DNA of 64,000 bases, taken from assembly GCF_001954135.1 (NCBI RefSeq), contig NZ_MBEQ01000081.1, positions 26,894 to 90,893 on the forward strand. The letters are read 5' to 3'. The translations under genes were made by a program, and so were the position numbers. This DNA is from Mycobacterium sp. GA-1841 (GTDB lineage: Bacteria; Actinomycetota; Actinomycetes; Mycobacteriales; Mycobacteriaceae). Each line of letters begins with the position of its first letter. Positions within the stretch are counted from its first letter, which is position 1. The notes beneath the pieces are model-generated. The model was given only the letters and a program-made list of their open reading frames with translations, was not told the DNA's origin and ran no database searches. Shown here in pieces: positions 29,389 to 36,694 of this stretch.

Positions 29389-29951
29389 GCACTCCGACCG
29401 CACCACCGATCATTAAGTTCAATCTGGCGGCCAGGCTGCTGCACTGGTCCATGGCGGTCATGGTGATCGCGCAGTTCTTCATCGGCGTGACGATGATCGC
29501 CGCGCTCACCTACTACCCGCTCCTGCTGGCGATCCACCGGCCGCTGGGCATCGCGATCCTGGTGTTCGCGATCGTGCGACTGGTCAACCGGGTCTCCCGG
29601 CGACTGCCGCCGTTCCTCACCACGATGGGCCCGGTGGAACGCCGCGTCGCCAGCTACTCCGAATATCTGCTGTACGCCCTGCTTTTGGCGCAGCCGCTGA
29701 TCGGGTGGGCGATGGTGTCGGCTGCAGGCTCTCCGGTCGTGTTGGCCGGGGCGCTCCACCTGCCGGCGATCGCCCCGCACAACATCACCCTGTACGCGGC
29801 GTTGCGCACCGCCCACACCGTGGCGGCGTACCTGCTGTTCGCGACATTCACCGCACACATCTGCGCGGTGTTGTTCCACACCGTCGGCCTGCGCGACGGG
29901 CTCATTCGCCGAATGTCGTTGTGGCCCGCCAGAAGCGAACCGCCCAATTAG
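29385..29951 (+). CDS. Cytochrome b561 family membrane protein
   Basis: This 188-residue protein has four transmembrane helices with histidines positioned for two b-type hemes (LLHWSMAVMV, AIHRPLGI, RTAHTVAAYL, AHICAVLFH). It is of the bacterial CybB/YodB type that passes electrons from quinol. Its GTG start overlaps the stop of the exported catalase-like peroxidase. The pair probably forms an electron chain from the quinone pool to peroxide outside the membrane. Confidence 0.9.
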   Translation: MSTPTAPPIIKFNLAARLLHWSMAVMVIAQFFIGVTMIAALTYYPLLLAIHRPLGIAILVFAIVRLVNRVSRRLPPFLTTMGPVERRVASYSEYLLYALLLAQPLIGWAMVSAAGSPVVLAGALHLPAIAPHNITLYAALRTAHTVAAYLLFATFTAHICAVLFHTVGLRDGLIRRMSLWPARSEPPN

Positions 29952-29955
29952 CCGC

Positions 29956-30903
29956 TCAGGCGTGTAGCGCCTCACGAAGTGCGGCCACCGCCCGCTCGAA
30001 CGCCTCGGTAGCGGCCGGAACCACGCCAGCATAACCGATGTACCCGTGCACCAGCGACTCGGCATTGTGCAATTGCACCGGAACGCCTGCGGCGGAGAGC
30101 ATCTCGGCGTACCGGATGCCATCGTCGCGCAACGGGTCATGCCCGGCCACCGCAATATAGGCCGGCGCAAGTCCGGACAGGTCGGCCGCACGGGCCGGTA
30201 CCAGCGTCATGGGCGGATCGGACAGATCGACGTGTCCGGCATACCACCGGGAGAAACCCGCGACGGCGTCGAGCCCGAGGATCGGTGCCTGGGCGTTCTC
30301 GGTGAACGACGGCAGGCTGGTGTCCCAGGTGGTGGCCGGGTACCAGAGCAGCTGGAACCGCAGCGGGGGAGCGCCGGCGTCGCGCGCCAGCAGCGCCACC
30401 ACCGCGCTGAGGTTGCCGCCCGCCGAATCGCCGGCAACCGCCATGCGGTTGCCGTCGACGTCGAGTTCGGCGGCGTGCTCGGCCACCCATTGCGTCACGG
30501 CCCACACGTCGTCGACCGCGGCCGGGTACGGATGTTCCGGCGCCAGCCGGTAATCCACCGAGACCACGACGGCGTCAGCGCCCACGGCGTGCTGGCGCGC
30601 GGTGCCGTCGTAGCTGTCCAGATCACCCAGCGACCAGCCGCCGCCATGGATGAACACCACGACCGGCAACGTCGTCCCGCTCGGGTTCGGCGGCCGGTAC
30701 ACGCGCACCGGGATCGGGCCGGCCGGGCCCGGGATCTCACGGTCGGTGACCTCGACCTCGGGATGGACCGGCGGCCGGGGGATATCACTGAACTGACGCC
30801 GGGCCTCCTCGACTCCGATGTCAGTCGATAGTTGGAATGGCACGACCTCCAGTACCTTCTGCAGGATGGAATCGACAGCCGGTTTCTTGTCAGCAACGGA
30901 CAT
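29956..30903 (-). CDS. nlhH: Carboxylesterase NlhH (LipH), HSL family
   Basis: This 315-residue esterase is very similar in its motifs to Rv1399c/NlhH, which hydrolyses short-chain esters. It shows FIHGGGWSLGD, nucleophile GDSAGGN, acid GHDPLRDD and histidine LVHGYIGY. The ATG at 30903 begins leaderless: TACGGT lies six bases upstream on the minus strand (30910-30915). The start codon shares the palindrome CATG with the start of the divergent gene at 30902. Its stop is five bases from the end of the cytochrome b561 gene. Confidence 0.92.
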   Translation of the reverse strand: MSVADKKPAVDSILQKVLEVVPFQLSTDIGVEEARRQFSDIPRPPVHPEVEVTDREIPGPAGPIPVRVYRPPNPSGTTLPVVVFIHGGGWSLGDLDSYDGTARQHAVGADAVVVSVDYRLAPEHPYPAAVDDVWAVTQWVAEHAAELDVDGNRMAVAGDSAGGNLSAVVALLARDAGAPPLRFQLLWYPATTWDTSLPSFTENAQAPILGLDAVAGFSRWYAGHVDLSDPPMTLVPARAADLSGLAPAYIAVAGHDPLRDDGIRYAEMLSAAGVPVQLHNAESLVHGYIGYAGVVPAATEAFERAVAALREALHA

Positions 30904-31624
30904 GCCGACACCGTACGCACGGCGCCGCACGGTGTGGTTGTGGGGCTCTGCCGTGCTCGTCGGCGCCGCCTACGGCATCTTCTTACTGGTGGTGGCGCTA
31001 CGGTCGCCGGCCGGTGTGGCGCTCACCGGCCAGTTCTTCGCCCAGCCCGCGGTCAAAGCGCTGCCCGCACTGCTGTTGGCCGCGGCCGCGTGGTCCCATC
31101 CGATCGTGCGGGAACGCCGCTGGCTGGTCGGTGCGCTGGTGTTTTCCGCGCTCGGTGACTTCCTGCTCGCCATCCCATGGTGGCAGCCGTCGTTCGTCGG
31201 AGGGCTGGGCGCCTTCCTGGTCGCCCACCTGTGCTTCCTGGGTGCGCTCGTGCCGCTGGCCCGACGGAGCCCGGCCCGGCTGGCCGCCGTCGGGCTCACC
31301 ATTGCCGCGTGCGTCGCCTTACTCGCGTGGTTCTGGCCCCGACTGCTCGAGCAGGGAATGGCGGTTCCGGTCACGGCCTACATCACCGTGCTCGGGGCGA
31401 TGGTCTGTACGGCCCTGCTCGCCCAACTGCCCACGTGGTGGACCGCGGCCGGAGCGGTGTGTTTCGCCGTGTCGGACACGATGATCGGGATCAGCGAGTT
31501 CATCCGGGGTGACCAACTGTTGGCGGTGCCGATCTGGTGGGCCTACGCAGCCTCGCTGATGATGATCACCGCCGGCCTGTTCTTCGGCCGGACGTCACCG
31601 CCGTCTGCTGAACTGACGCGGTGA
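30902..31624 (+). CDS. YhhN/TMEM86-family membrane protein (Rv1401 type)
   Basis: This 240-residue protein has about eight hydrophobic helices and belongs to the YhhN family, whose animal member TMEM86B is a lysoplasmalogenase. Typical pieces are KALPALLLAAAAW and LVFSALGDFLLA. The ATG at 30902 overlaps the divergent nlhH start by two bases; no ribosome site is seen, so transcription may start inside nlhH or translation a little downstream. The stop overlaps priA (GTGA). The role in mycobacteria is unknown; an ether-lipid or lipid-remodelling function is only a guess from family. Confidence 0.85.
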   Translation: MPTPYARRRTVWLWGSAVLVGAAYGIFLLVVALRSPAGVALTGQFFAQPAVKALPALLLAAAAWSHPIVRERRWLVGALVFSALGDFLLAIPWWQPSFVGGLGAFLVAHLCFLGALVPLARRSPARLAAVGLTIAACVALLAWFWPRLLEQGMAVPVTAYITVLGAMVCTALLAQLPTWWTAAGAVCFAVSDTMIGISEFIRGDQLLAVPIWWAYAASLMMITAGLFFGRTSPPSAELTR

Positions 31625-33621
31625 CGATCACCCGCCGCGCCGCCTCGCATGAACCGATCGCGCGGGTGCTTCCACTTCTCACGGTGCCGCACCTGGATCG
31701 GGAGTTTGACTATCTGGTGTCGGAGGAGCAGTCCGACGACGCTCAGCCGGGCGTGCGGGTCCGGGTGCGCTTCCACGGCAGGCTGGTCGACGCGTATCTC
31801 CTGGAACGGCGCTCCGATACCGACCACACCGGCAAGCTGGGCTGGCTCGATCGCGTGGTGTCACCAGAGCCGGTGCTCACCCCTGAGATCCGTCGGCTCG
31901 TCGACGCCGTCGCGGCCCGCTACGCCGGCACCCGCGCCGACGTCCTCCGTCTGGCGGTGCCGCCGCGTCACGCCCGGGTGGAGAAGCAGACTCCGCCCGA
32001 ACTGGAACCAGCTGCGGCCGTTCCCGTCGACACCAGCGCCTGGACCCGCTATGGCCGCGCCGAACAGTTCCTGACCGCCGTCGGTGAAGGCCGGGCCGCG
32101 CGGGCGGTGTGGCAGGCCCTGCCGGGGGAGAACTGGGCACGACGGCTGGCCGAGGCAGCCGCGGTGGCGGTGAACACCGGCCTCGGCGTGGTGGCCGTGG
32201 TGCCCGATCAGCGCGACGTGGACGCGCTCTACGCCGCTGCAGCCGAACAGGTGAACGAATCCCGGGTGGTCGCGTTGTCGGCCGGATTGGGTCCCTCGGC
32301 CCGCTACCGGCGCTGGCTCGCGGCGCTGCGGGGACAGGCCCAGGTGGTGATCGGAACCCGCAGCGCCGTGTTCGCCCCGGTGGCCAATCTCGGATTGGTG
32401 CTGGTGTGGGACGACGGCGACGACAACCTCGCCGAGCCGCGTGCGCCCTACCCGCACGCCCGCGAGGTCGCCATGCTGCGTGCCCATCAGCTGCGGTGCG
32501 CCGCGATCATCGGCGGCTACGCCCGCACCGCCGAGGCGCAGGCGTTGGTGCGCACCCGCTGGGCCCACGATGTGGTGGCGGCCCGGCCGGTGGTCCGCGC
32601 CGCCGCTCCGAGAGTGGTCGCGTTGGAGGACAGCGGCTATGCCCAGGAACGCGACCCGGCTGCCCACACCGCCCGGCTGCCGTCCATGGCGCTGCAGGCG
32701 GCCCGCGCGGCGTTGCAGGCGCAGCATCCCGTGCTCATCCAGGTTCCTCGCCGCGGGTACGTGCCCGCGCTTGCCTGCGCGCGGTGTCGCGCGGTGACCC
32801 GATGCCGTCATTGCACCGGCCCACTGGCGTTGCCGGATCGGGGCAGCGCGGCCGCGGAATGCCGCTGGTGCGGTCGGGCGGAGCCCGCATTGCGTTGTGC
32901 GCGTTGTGGTTCGGATGCGGTCCGAGCGGTGGTCGTGGGAGCCCGCCGGACGGCCGAGGAGTTGGGCCGGGCCTTTCCCGGTACGTCGGTGATCACCTCG
33001 GGGGGCGATGCCGTGGTCGGTGTGGTGGGGAATGGACCGGCCCTGGTGGTCTCCACACCCGGGGCAGAACCCGTGGCCGACGGCGGTTACGGTGCGGCTC
33101 TGCTGCTCGACGCGTGGGCCCTGCTCGGTCGGCAGGATCTACGGGCCGCCGAGGACACGATGCGGCGGTGGATGGCCGCGGCGGCGTTGGTGCGGCCCCG
33201 CGCCGACGGCGGTGTGGTGGCCGTGGTGGCGGAGTCGGCGATCGCCACCGTGCAGGCGCTGATCCGATGGGACCCGGTGGGGCATGCCGACGCCGAACTC
33301 GACGGCCGCGGTGAGGTCGGACTGCCTCCCGCCGTGCACATGGCGGCCATCGATGGGACGACGGAAGCAGTCGAGGCGCTGCTGGAAACCGCGCAACTGC
33401 CCGACGTCGCGGAAACCCTCGGCCCGGTGGAACTGCCGGCGGGGGCGCGCAGGCCACCCGGGGTCGATGCCGACGCCGAGGTGAGCCGGATGCTGGTCCG
33501 GGTACCGCGCGACGGGGGCCTGGAGCTGGCGGCAGCGCTGCGGCGGGCCACCGCGGTGCTCAGCGCCCGCAAGGATCAGCAGCCATGTCGCATCCAGATC
33601 GACCCGTTACACATTGGCTAG
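31621..33621 (+). CDS. priA: Primosomal protein N' (PriA), ATPase-degenerate actinobacterial form
   Basis: PriA (666 residues) helps restart stalled replication forks. The N-terminal DNA-binding domain (VLPLLTVPHLDREFDYLV) and the zinc-binding cysteine cluster (CARCRAVTRCRHC, then CRWCG and CARCG) are kept. The Walker A site is replaced by LPGENWARRL and the usual DEEH box by WDDGDD. The protein therefore probably cannot hydrolyse ATP as a helicase and may act as a structural loader; this loss is typical for mycobacterial PriA. The GTG at 31621 overlaps the upstream stop. Confidence 0.92.
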   Translation: MTITRRAASHEPIARVLPLLTVPHLDREFDYLVSEEQSDDAQPGVRVRVRFHGRLVDAYLLERRSDTDHTGKLGWLDRVVSPEPVLTPEIRRLVDAVAARYAGTRADVLRLAVPPRHARVEKQTPPELEPAAAVPVDTSAWTRYGRAEQFLTAVGEGRAARAVWQALPGENWARRLAEAAAVAVNTGLGVVAVVPDQRDVDALYAAAAEQVNESRVVALSAGLGPSARYRRWLAALRGQAQVVIGTRSAVFAPVANLGLVLVWDDGDDNLAEPRAPYPHAREVAMLRAHQLRCAAIIGGYARTAEAQALVRTRWAHDVVAARPVVRAAAPRVVALEDSGYAQERDPAAHTARLPSMALQAARAALQAQHPVLIQVPRRGYVPALACARCRAVTRCRHCTGPLALPDRGSAAAECRWCGRAEPALRCARCGSDAVRAVVVGARRTAEELGRAFPGTSVITSGGDAVVGVVGNGPALVVSTPGAEPVADGGYGAALLLDAWALLGRQDLRAAEDTMRRWMAAAALVRPRADGGVVAVVAESAIATVQALIRWDPVGHADAELDGRGEVGLPPAVHMAAIDGTTEAVEALLETAQLPDVAETLGPVELPAGARRPPGVDADAEVSRMLVRVPRDGGLELAAALRRATAVLSARKDQQPCRIQIDPLHIG

Positions 33622-33648
33622 TTCAGCAAACACGTTGCGACCGGCAGC

Positions 33649-33882
33649 TCAACGGCCCGGCAGACCGCGCTCTTCCTCAGGTAATTCGACAGGACCGGTC
33701 ATATCGGGCGTCGCCTTCGCGAGCGCAGGACCCCCTGCGCGCTGGGTGACCGTCACCCCGGTCCTCATCGGACCGCCGGGAATGTCGCTGCGCGACACTG
33801 TATTCGCTGCACCTGCCGTACCCAGTGCCGCAAGGGTGATTCCGGCGATGACCGCCGAGATCCGAATCTGTCTTTGTGACAC
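33649..33882 (-). CDS. Small exported protein, 77 residues
   Basis: The GTG at 33882 follows GGAGGTGG and opens a protein with a clear signal peptide (IRISAVIAGITLAALGTAG) and a mature part of about 50 residues (TVSRSDIPGGPMRTGVTVTQ, ending PEEERGLPGR). No domain is recognised. It is the last member of the minus-strand run that includes the globin, hemerythrin and Rieske genes. priA ends 27 bases beyond it on the other strand. A longer upstream frame exists but lacks a ribosome site. Confidence 0.65.
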   Translation of the reverse strand: MSQRQIRISAVIAGITLAALGTAGAANTVSRSDIPGGPMRTGVTVTQRAGGPALAKATPDMTGPVELPEEERGLPGR

Positions 33883-34010
33883 GATTTCCACCTCCGGATT
33901 GCACGCTGAGACCACGGCGACAACCGACCAACCGCGTTGTCACGGGCCTGGGCTGCCAGACCGTCAAGTTCGTCTCAGGCAAAGTTGTAGTACTGGTACC
34001 TCGTCAGTGC

Positions 34011-34256
34011 TCAGGGGCGGCTGCGCGGACGTTGACGAGTGTGGTCGCGGACGACGATCTTTCTGTGGCGTGCGCTGGTGTCGACTTTGGGAGCCTCGCC
34101 CTGCTGCTGCACCCGGTGGATCCAGTCGAGTTGGTCGATGCTGGCCGGCGCCGTAACAGAGGCGGAAGTCGCCCTCGCCCTGGGGCTCACGCCCAGCAGT
34201 CCACCGACGACCAGGGCACCGGCAAGGACTGTCGCGCGGCCTATGAATTTCCTCAT
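34011..34256 (-). CDS. Small exported protein, 81 residues, coupled to the globin gene
   Basis: The start at 34256 overlaps the globin stop (ATGA on the minus strand) and has GGAAGGGA upstream. The signal peptide is MRKFIGRATVLAGALVVGGL with likely cleavage after ARA. The mature part is short and ends in a very basic tail (DHTRQRPRSRP). Function unknown; coupling to the globin suggests a link to the same stress response. Confidence 0.7.
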   Translation of the reverse strand: MRKFIGRATVLAGALVVGGLLGVSPRARATSASVTAPASIDQLDWIHRVQQQGEAPKVDTSARHRKIVVRDHTRQRPRSRP

Positions 34257-34768
34257 TTCCCGTCCCTTCCGATGGGGTCGACAATTTCAGCAGCGCCGCT
34301 CGACAGCAGCATGTTCTCGAGCACCGGTGAATTCGATCCGGTGATGCGTGAGTAGAGAATGCAGCCCATCTGAGCACCGATGAATTTGGCCGTCGCCGCC
34401 GTTCTGCCGACGAAGAGTTCATCGATGGTCGCCTGCCAAAGCTCGATCCAGCGCTGAAAATCACTGGCTTGCAGTCGATGTAGCGCATTGAGTCGCAGAT
34501 GCACCTGCAGCGAGTCTTCTCGGTACCGCGCGGTGTGGAACAGTTTGGTGTCCCAATAGTCGACGATTTTCGATAGGTGGTGCTCCAGTTCGCCGAACCG
34601 GAGCTCCACAAAATACTTGAACAAAATTTCATCAGAGAGGGCTCTGTTGTAGAAGATGCGGGCCAGCTGTTCGATGTCCGAGCGGTCGACGATTTCCCGC
34701 CGGCGGTCAGTGGGCACGGCGCCGACGACGGGAATACTGGTGCTTGGCCATGTGCTGAGGCCTTCCAT
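34253..34768 (-). CDS. Group III truncated hemoglobin
   Basis: This 171-residue protein matches the group III truncated globins: FYNRALSDEILFKYFVELRF, then HLSKIVDYWDTKLFHTARY, then the proximal-helix area VHLRLNALHRLQASDFQRW and ELWQATIDELFVG. The heme-ligating histidine is in the VHLRLNALH segment. The first ~28 residues are not typical and the true start may be further in. Globins of this type bind O2 or NO and take part in redox or nitrosative stress. It sits between a hemerythrin and a small exported protein. Confidence 0.85.
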   Translation of the reverse strand: MEGLSTWPSTSIPVVGAVPTDRRREIVDRSDIEQLARIFYNRALSDEILFKYFVELRFGELEHHLSKIVDYWDTKLFHTARYREDSLQVHLRLNALHRLQASDFQRWIELWQATIDELFVGRTAATAKFIGAQMGCILYSRITGSNSPVLENMLLSSGAAEIVDPIGRDGK

Positions 34769-34780
34769 TTCGGCCGGACC

Positions 34781-35266
34781 TCAGAAGGCTCGGAGCAGCA
34801 TTGCGCGAGCCCTGACGTGGAGCTTCTCGAAGGGGGAGGTGCGCAGGCGCTCCATGCGCATCGTCATTTCCAGCCCAAGTCGTTCCAACTGGTCGTCGGT
34901 GAAGTGGATAGGAAGCGGCGGCGGGATGAGGTCGCGCTCTTCTTCGGTGGCATGAGCCAGCAGAACTGTCATGAAGCTCTGCCATTCATCCTGGTAATCC
35001 GGAGATTCCGGTGGGGTGCGCAGTGCAACGGCCAGCTGGTCGTAGATCTGTCGATGTTCGGCGTGTGCGATGGCGATGAGGTCGCCGGCGGCTGTGAGTG
35101 CCGGATAGTAGATGTCGTCCTCTATGCGCATGTGGATGTCGAACTCCAGCAGAAGCCGGTCGATGCACGCCTGCCGCGCGGTTGTGCCAGGGGAGGCGGC
35201 CAGCATTTGTTCACCGAGGTGGTGCAGCAGCTCGTGATGTTCGATCAGTACGTCGTAGGCATTCAT
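34781..35266 (-). CDS. Hemerythrin-like HHE domain protein
   Basis: This 161-residue four-helix protein has the diiron-ligand pattern of hemerythrin HHE proteins: EHHELLHHLGEQM, FDIHMRIEDDIYYPAL, HAEHRQIYDQL and HATEEERDLIPP. Such proteins bind O2, NO or peroxide, and mycobacterial members alter responses to nitric oxide and hydrogen peroxide. The ATG at 35266 overlaps the Rieske gene's stop by four bases, and the globin gene follows after 12 bases. Confidence 0.9.
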   Translation of the reverse strand: MNAYDVLIEHHELLHHLGEQMLAASPGTTARQACIDRLLLEFDIHMRIEDDIYYPALTAAGDLIAIAHAEHRQIYDQLAVALRTPPESPDYQDEWQSFMTVLLAHATEEERDLIPPPLPIHFTDDQLERLGLEMTMRMERLRTSPFEKLHVRARAMLLRAF

Positions 35267-36273
35267 AGTGTGGTCTCCTTGTCATCGGAGAGGTACGTAT
35301 CGGTGAAGCATGCGTCGATGACGTCGGTGTCGTAGTCGACGGGCTGCTCGGACGTGGCGCGCACCTCGATCACCCCGTTTCTGATCCTGGCCTGATAGCA
35401 GGGCAGCGGGGCTGAGGCCGGGCCGCGCACCACTTCGCCGGATTCGGAATCGAATTGCGAACCGTGCCAGGGGCATACGACGCGTCCGCGGTCCAGCCAG
35501 CCGTCCGCCATGGGGGCGGCCAGGTGCGGGCAGAATTCTCCGACTGCGCGGATCTCGTCGTCCGACCGGAACATGACGACTCCGACGTTGTCCACCTCGA
35601 CACGGTGTAAGCCCGTGTCCGGCAGTGAATCCTGGGGCATCACGGCGACCCACTGCGGGGATTCCAGTTGGGGTCCGGACTGGTCTGTGCCGACTTTGGA
35701 TGCGAACACCAAGTGACCACCCAATACGCCACTGCTCATGGAGAGCGCGTAGCCGGCGCAGCTGATGAGCGCAGCTCGCAGGTGATGTCGGCGTCGGCGT
35801 TCAGTCCAGGACAGCGCGTACATCGCCGTGGCGGTGAGGTTGAGCATGCCGTGGACCAACCCGATGCGGCGGTCCTGCTCGTGTGTGTGTTGCCAGTCGG
35901 TGGTCCCGGTGACGGCCGCACCGAGGTTGGCCAAGATTCCCAGGGCCAACGTGTGCTGCGCCAGGTGCGACGCATCGATGGTGCGCGTGCGTCGCCCGAC
36001 GGTGAACTGGTACGTGTCCAGGGCGACGGTGGCGCTGAGCACACCGCTGGACAGTGACGCCAGTGGCGGGTGCACGGGGTGCCCCAGCCACACGCCGTTG
36101 AGGGCGTTCGTGACCTGGTTACGGGCACCGCCGAAGGCATTGAACCCGAAGGTCAAGACATTCTCGAGCCGATAGCTGGGACGGTCCAGCCAATCTTGAT
36201 CTCCCAGCCAGGTCACCAGCTGTGTTCTGCGACGACTGATCGGGCGTTTGGCGCTTCGACGACGATCGGACAT
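35263..36273 (-). CDS. DUF2231-Rieske membrane iron-sulfur protein
   Basis: This 336-residue fusion has an N-terminal DUF2231 membrane part (residues 55-190, with GHPVHPPLASLSSGV and several helices). A C-terminal Rieske domain binds a 2Fe-2S cluster through CPH (248-250) and CPWHG (267-271). It would transfer electrons at the inner membrane. Its position upstream of hemerythrin and globin, with four-base overlap, suggests it supplies electrons to keep those oxygen or NO binders reduced. That is inference. Confidence 0.88.
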   Translation of the reverse strand: MSDRRRSAKRPISRRRTQLVTWLGDQDWLDRPSYRLENVLTFGFNAFGGARNQVTNALNGVWLGHPVHPPLASLSSGVLSATVALDTYQFTVGRRTRTIDASHLAQHTLALGILANLGAAVTGTTDWQHTHEQDRRIGLVHGMLNLTATAMYALSWTERRRRHHLRAALISCAGYALSMSSGVLGGHLVFASKVGTDQSGPQLESPQWVAVMPQDSLPDTGLHRVEVDNVGVVMFRSDDEIRAVGEFCPHLAAPMADGWLDRGRVVCPWHGSQFDSESGEVVRGPASAPLPCYQARIRNGVIEVRATSEQPVDYDTDVIDACFTDTYLSDDKETTL

Positions 36274-36317
36274 GAATTGGTCCTCCAGTTCTGTGCTCGG
36301 TGGGTTGGTGGGTGTTC

Positions 36318-36584
36318 TCAGAGCGGCACGTTGGGGTGGTCGCAGAAGGAGCGCGAACTAAGAGGTAGGGCGGCTCTGATATCCCGCCGTGCAAGCTGGT
36401 CGGCTCCGTTGGGAAGCCATCGATCACCGCCGGTGACGCAATAGGTCGCGCCTTCGCATTCGCTGTTCGGCAGGCTGTCCGCCGACGGCGCGAGGTCATG
36501 GATGTCGCAGAAAATCGCGGCGAGGGTCGCTGCCGACGCGGCAGCCACACAGATCTTGATCGATGTCATTTGCTGGAAAGCCAT
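36318..36584 (-). CDS. Small exported Cys-containing protein, 88 residues
   Basis: The ATG at 36584 (or 36569) begins a hydrophobic leader, IKICVAAASAATLAAIF, likely a signal peptide. The remainder has cysteines in FCDIHD, SECEGATYC and SFCDHPN. AGAGAG is found upstream. It is the first gene of the minus-strand run leading into the Rieske gene 44 bases further on. No family is recognised; cysteine spacing could serve disulfides or metal. Confidence 0.62.
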   Translation of the reverse strand: MAFQQMTSIKICVAAASAATLAAIFCDIHDLAPSADSLPNSECEGATYCVTGGDRWLPNGADQLARRDIRAALPLSSRSFCDHPNVPL

Positions 36585-36636
36585 CAGATTGCTCTCTGGG
36601 ATTCATGAAGTAGTTACCTTTGTGAAACTAACATGG

Positions 36637-36652
36637 TTTGTCATAGGACAAA
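36637..36652. promoter_or_regulatory. Palindromic operator candidate between the Rieske/globin cluster and mocR
   Basis: TTTGTC-ATAG-GACAAA is a perfect six-base inverted repeat with a four-base spacer in the 110-base gap between divergent genes. On the minus strand TTGTCC in the right arm could double as a -35 box, with TAGTTT about 15 bases further as a -10. The MocR-type regulator beside it is the natural candidate to bind here. Confidence 0.5.
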
Positions 36653-36694
36653 ATATGTCGGTGGTCACAAGGGGTGCCCGATAGGGTGCTTCCT

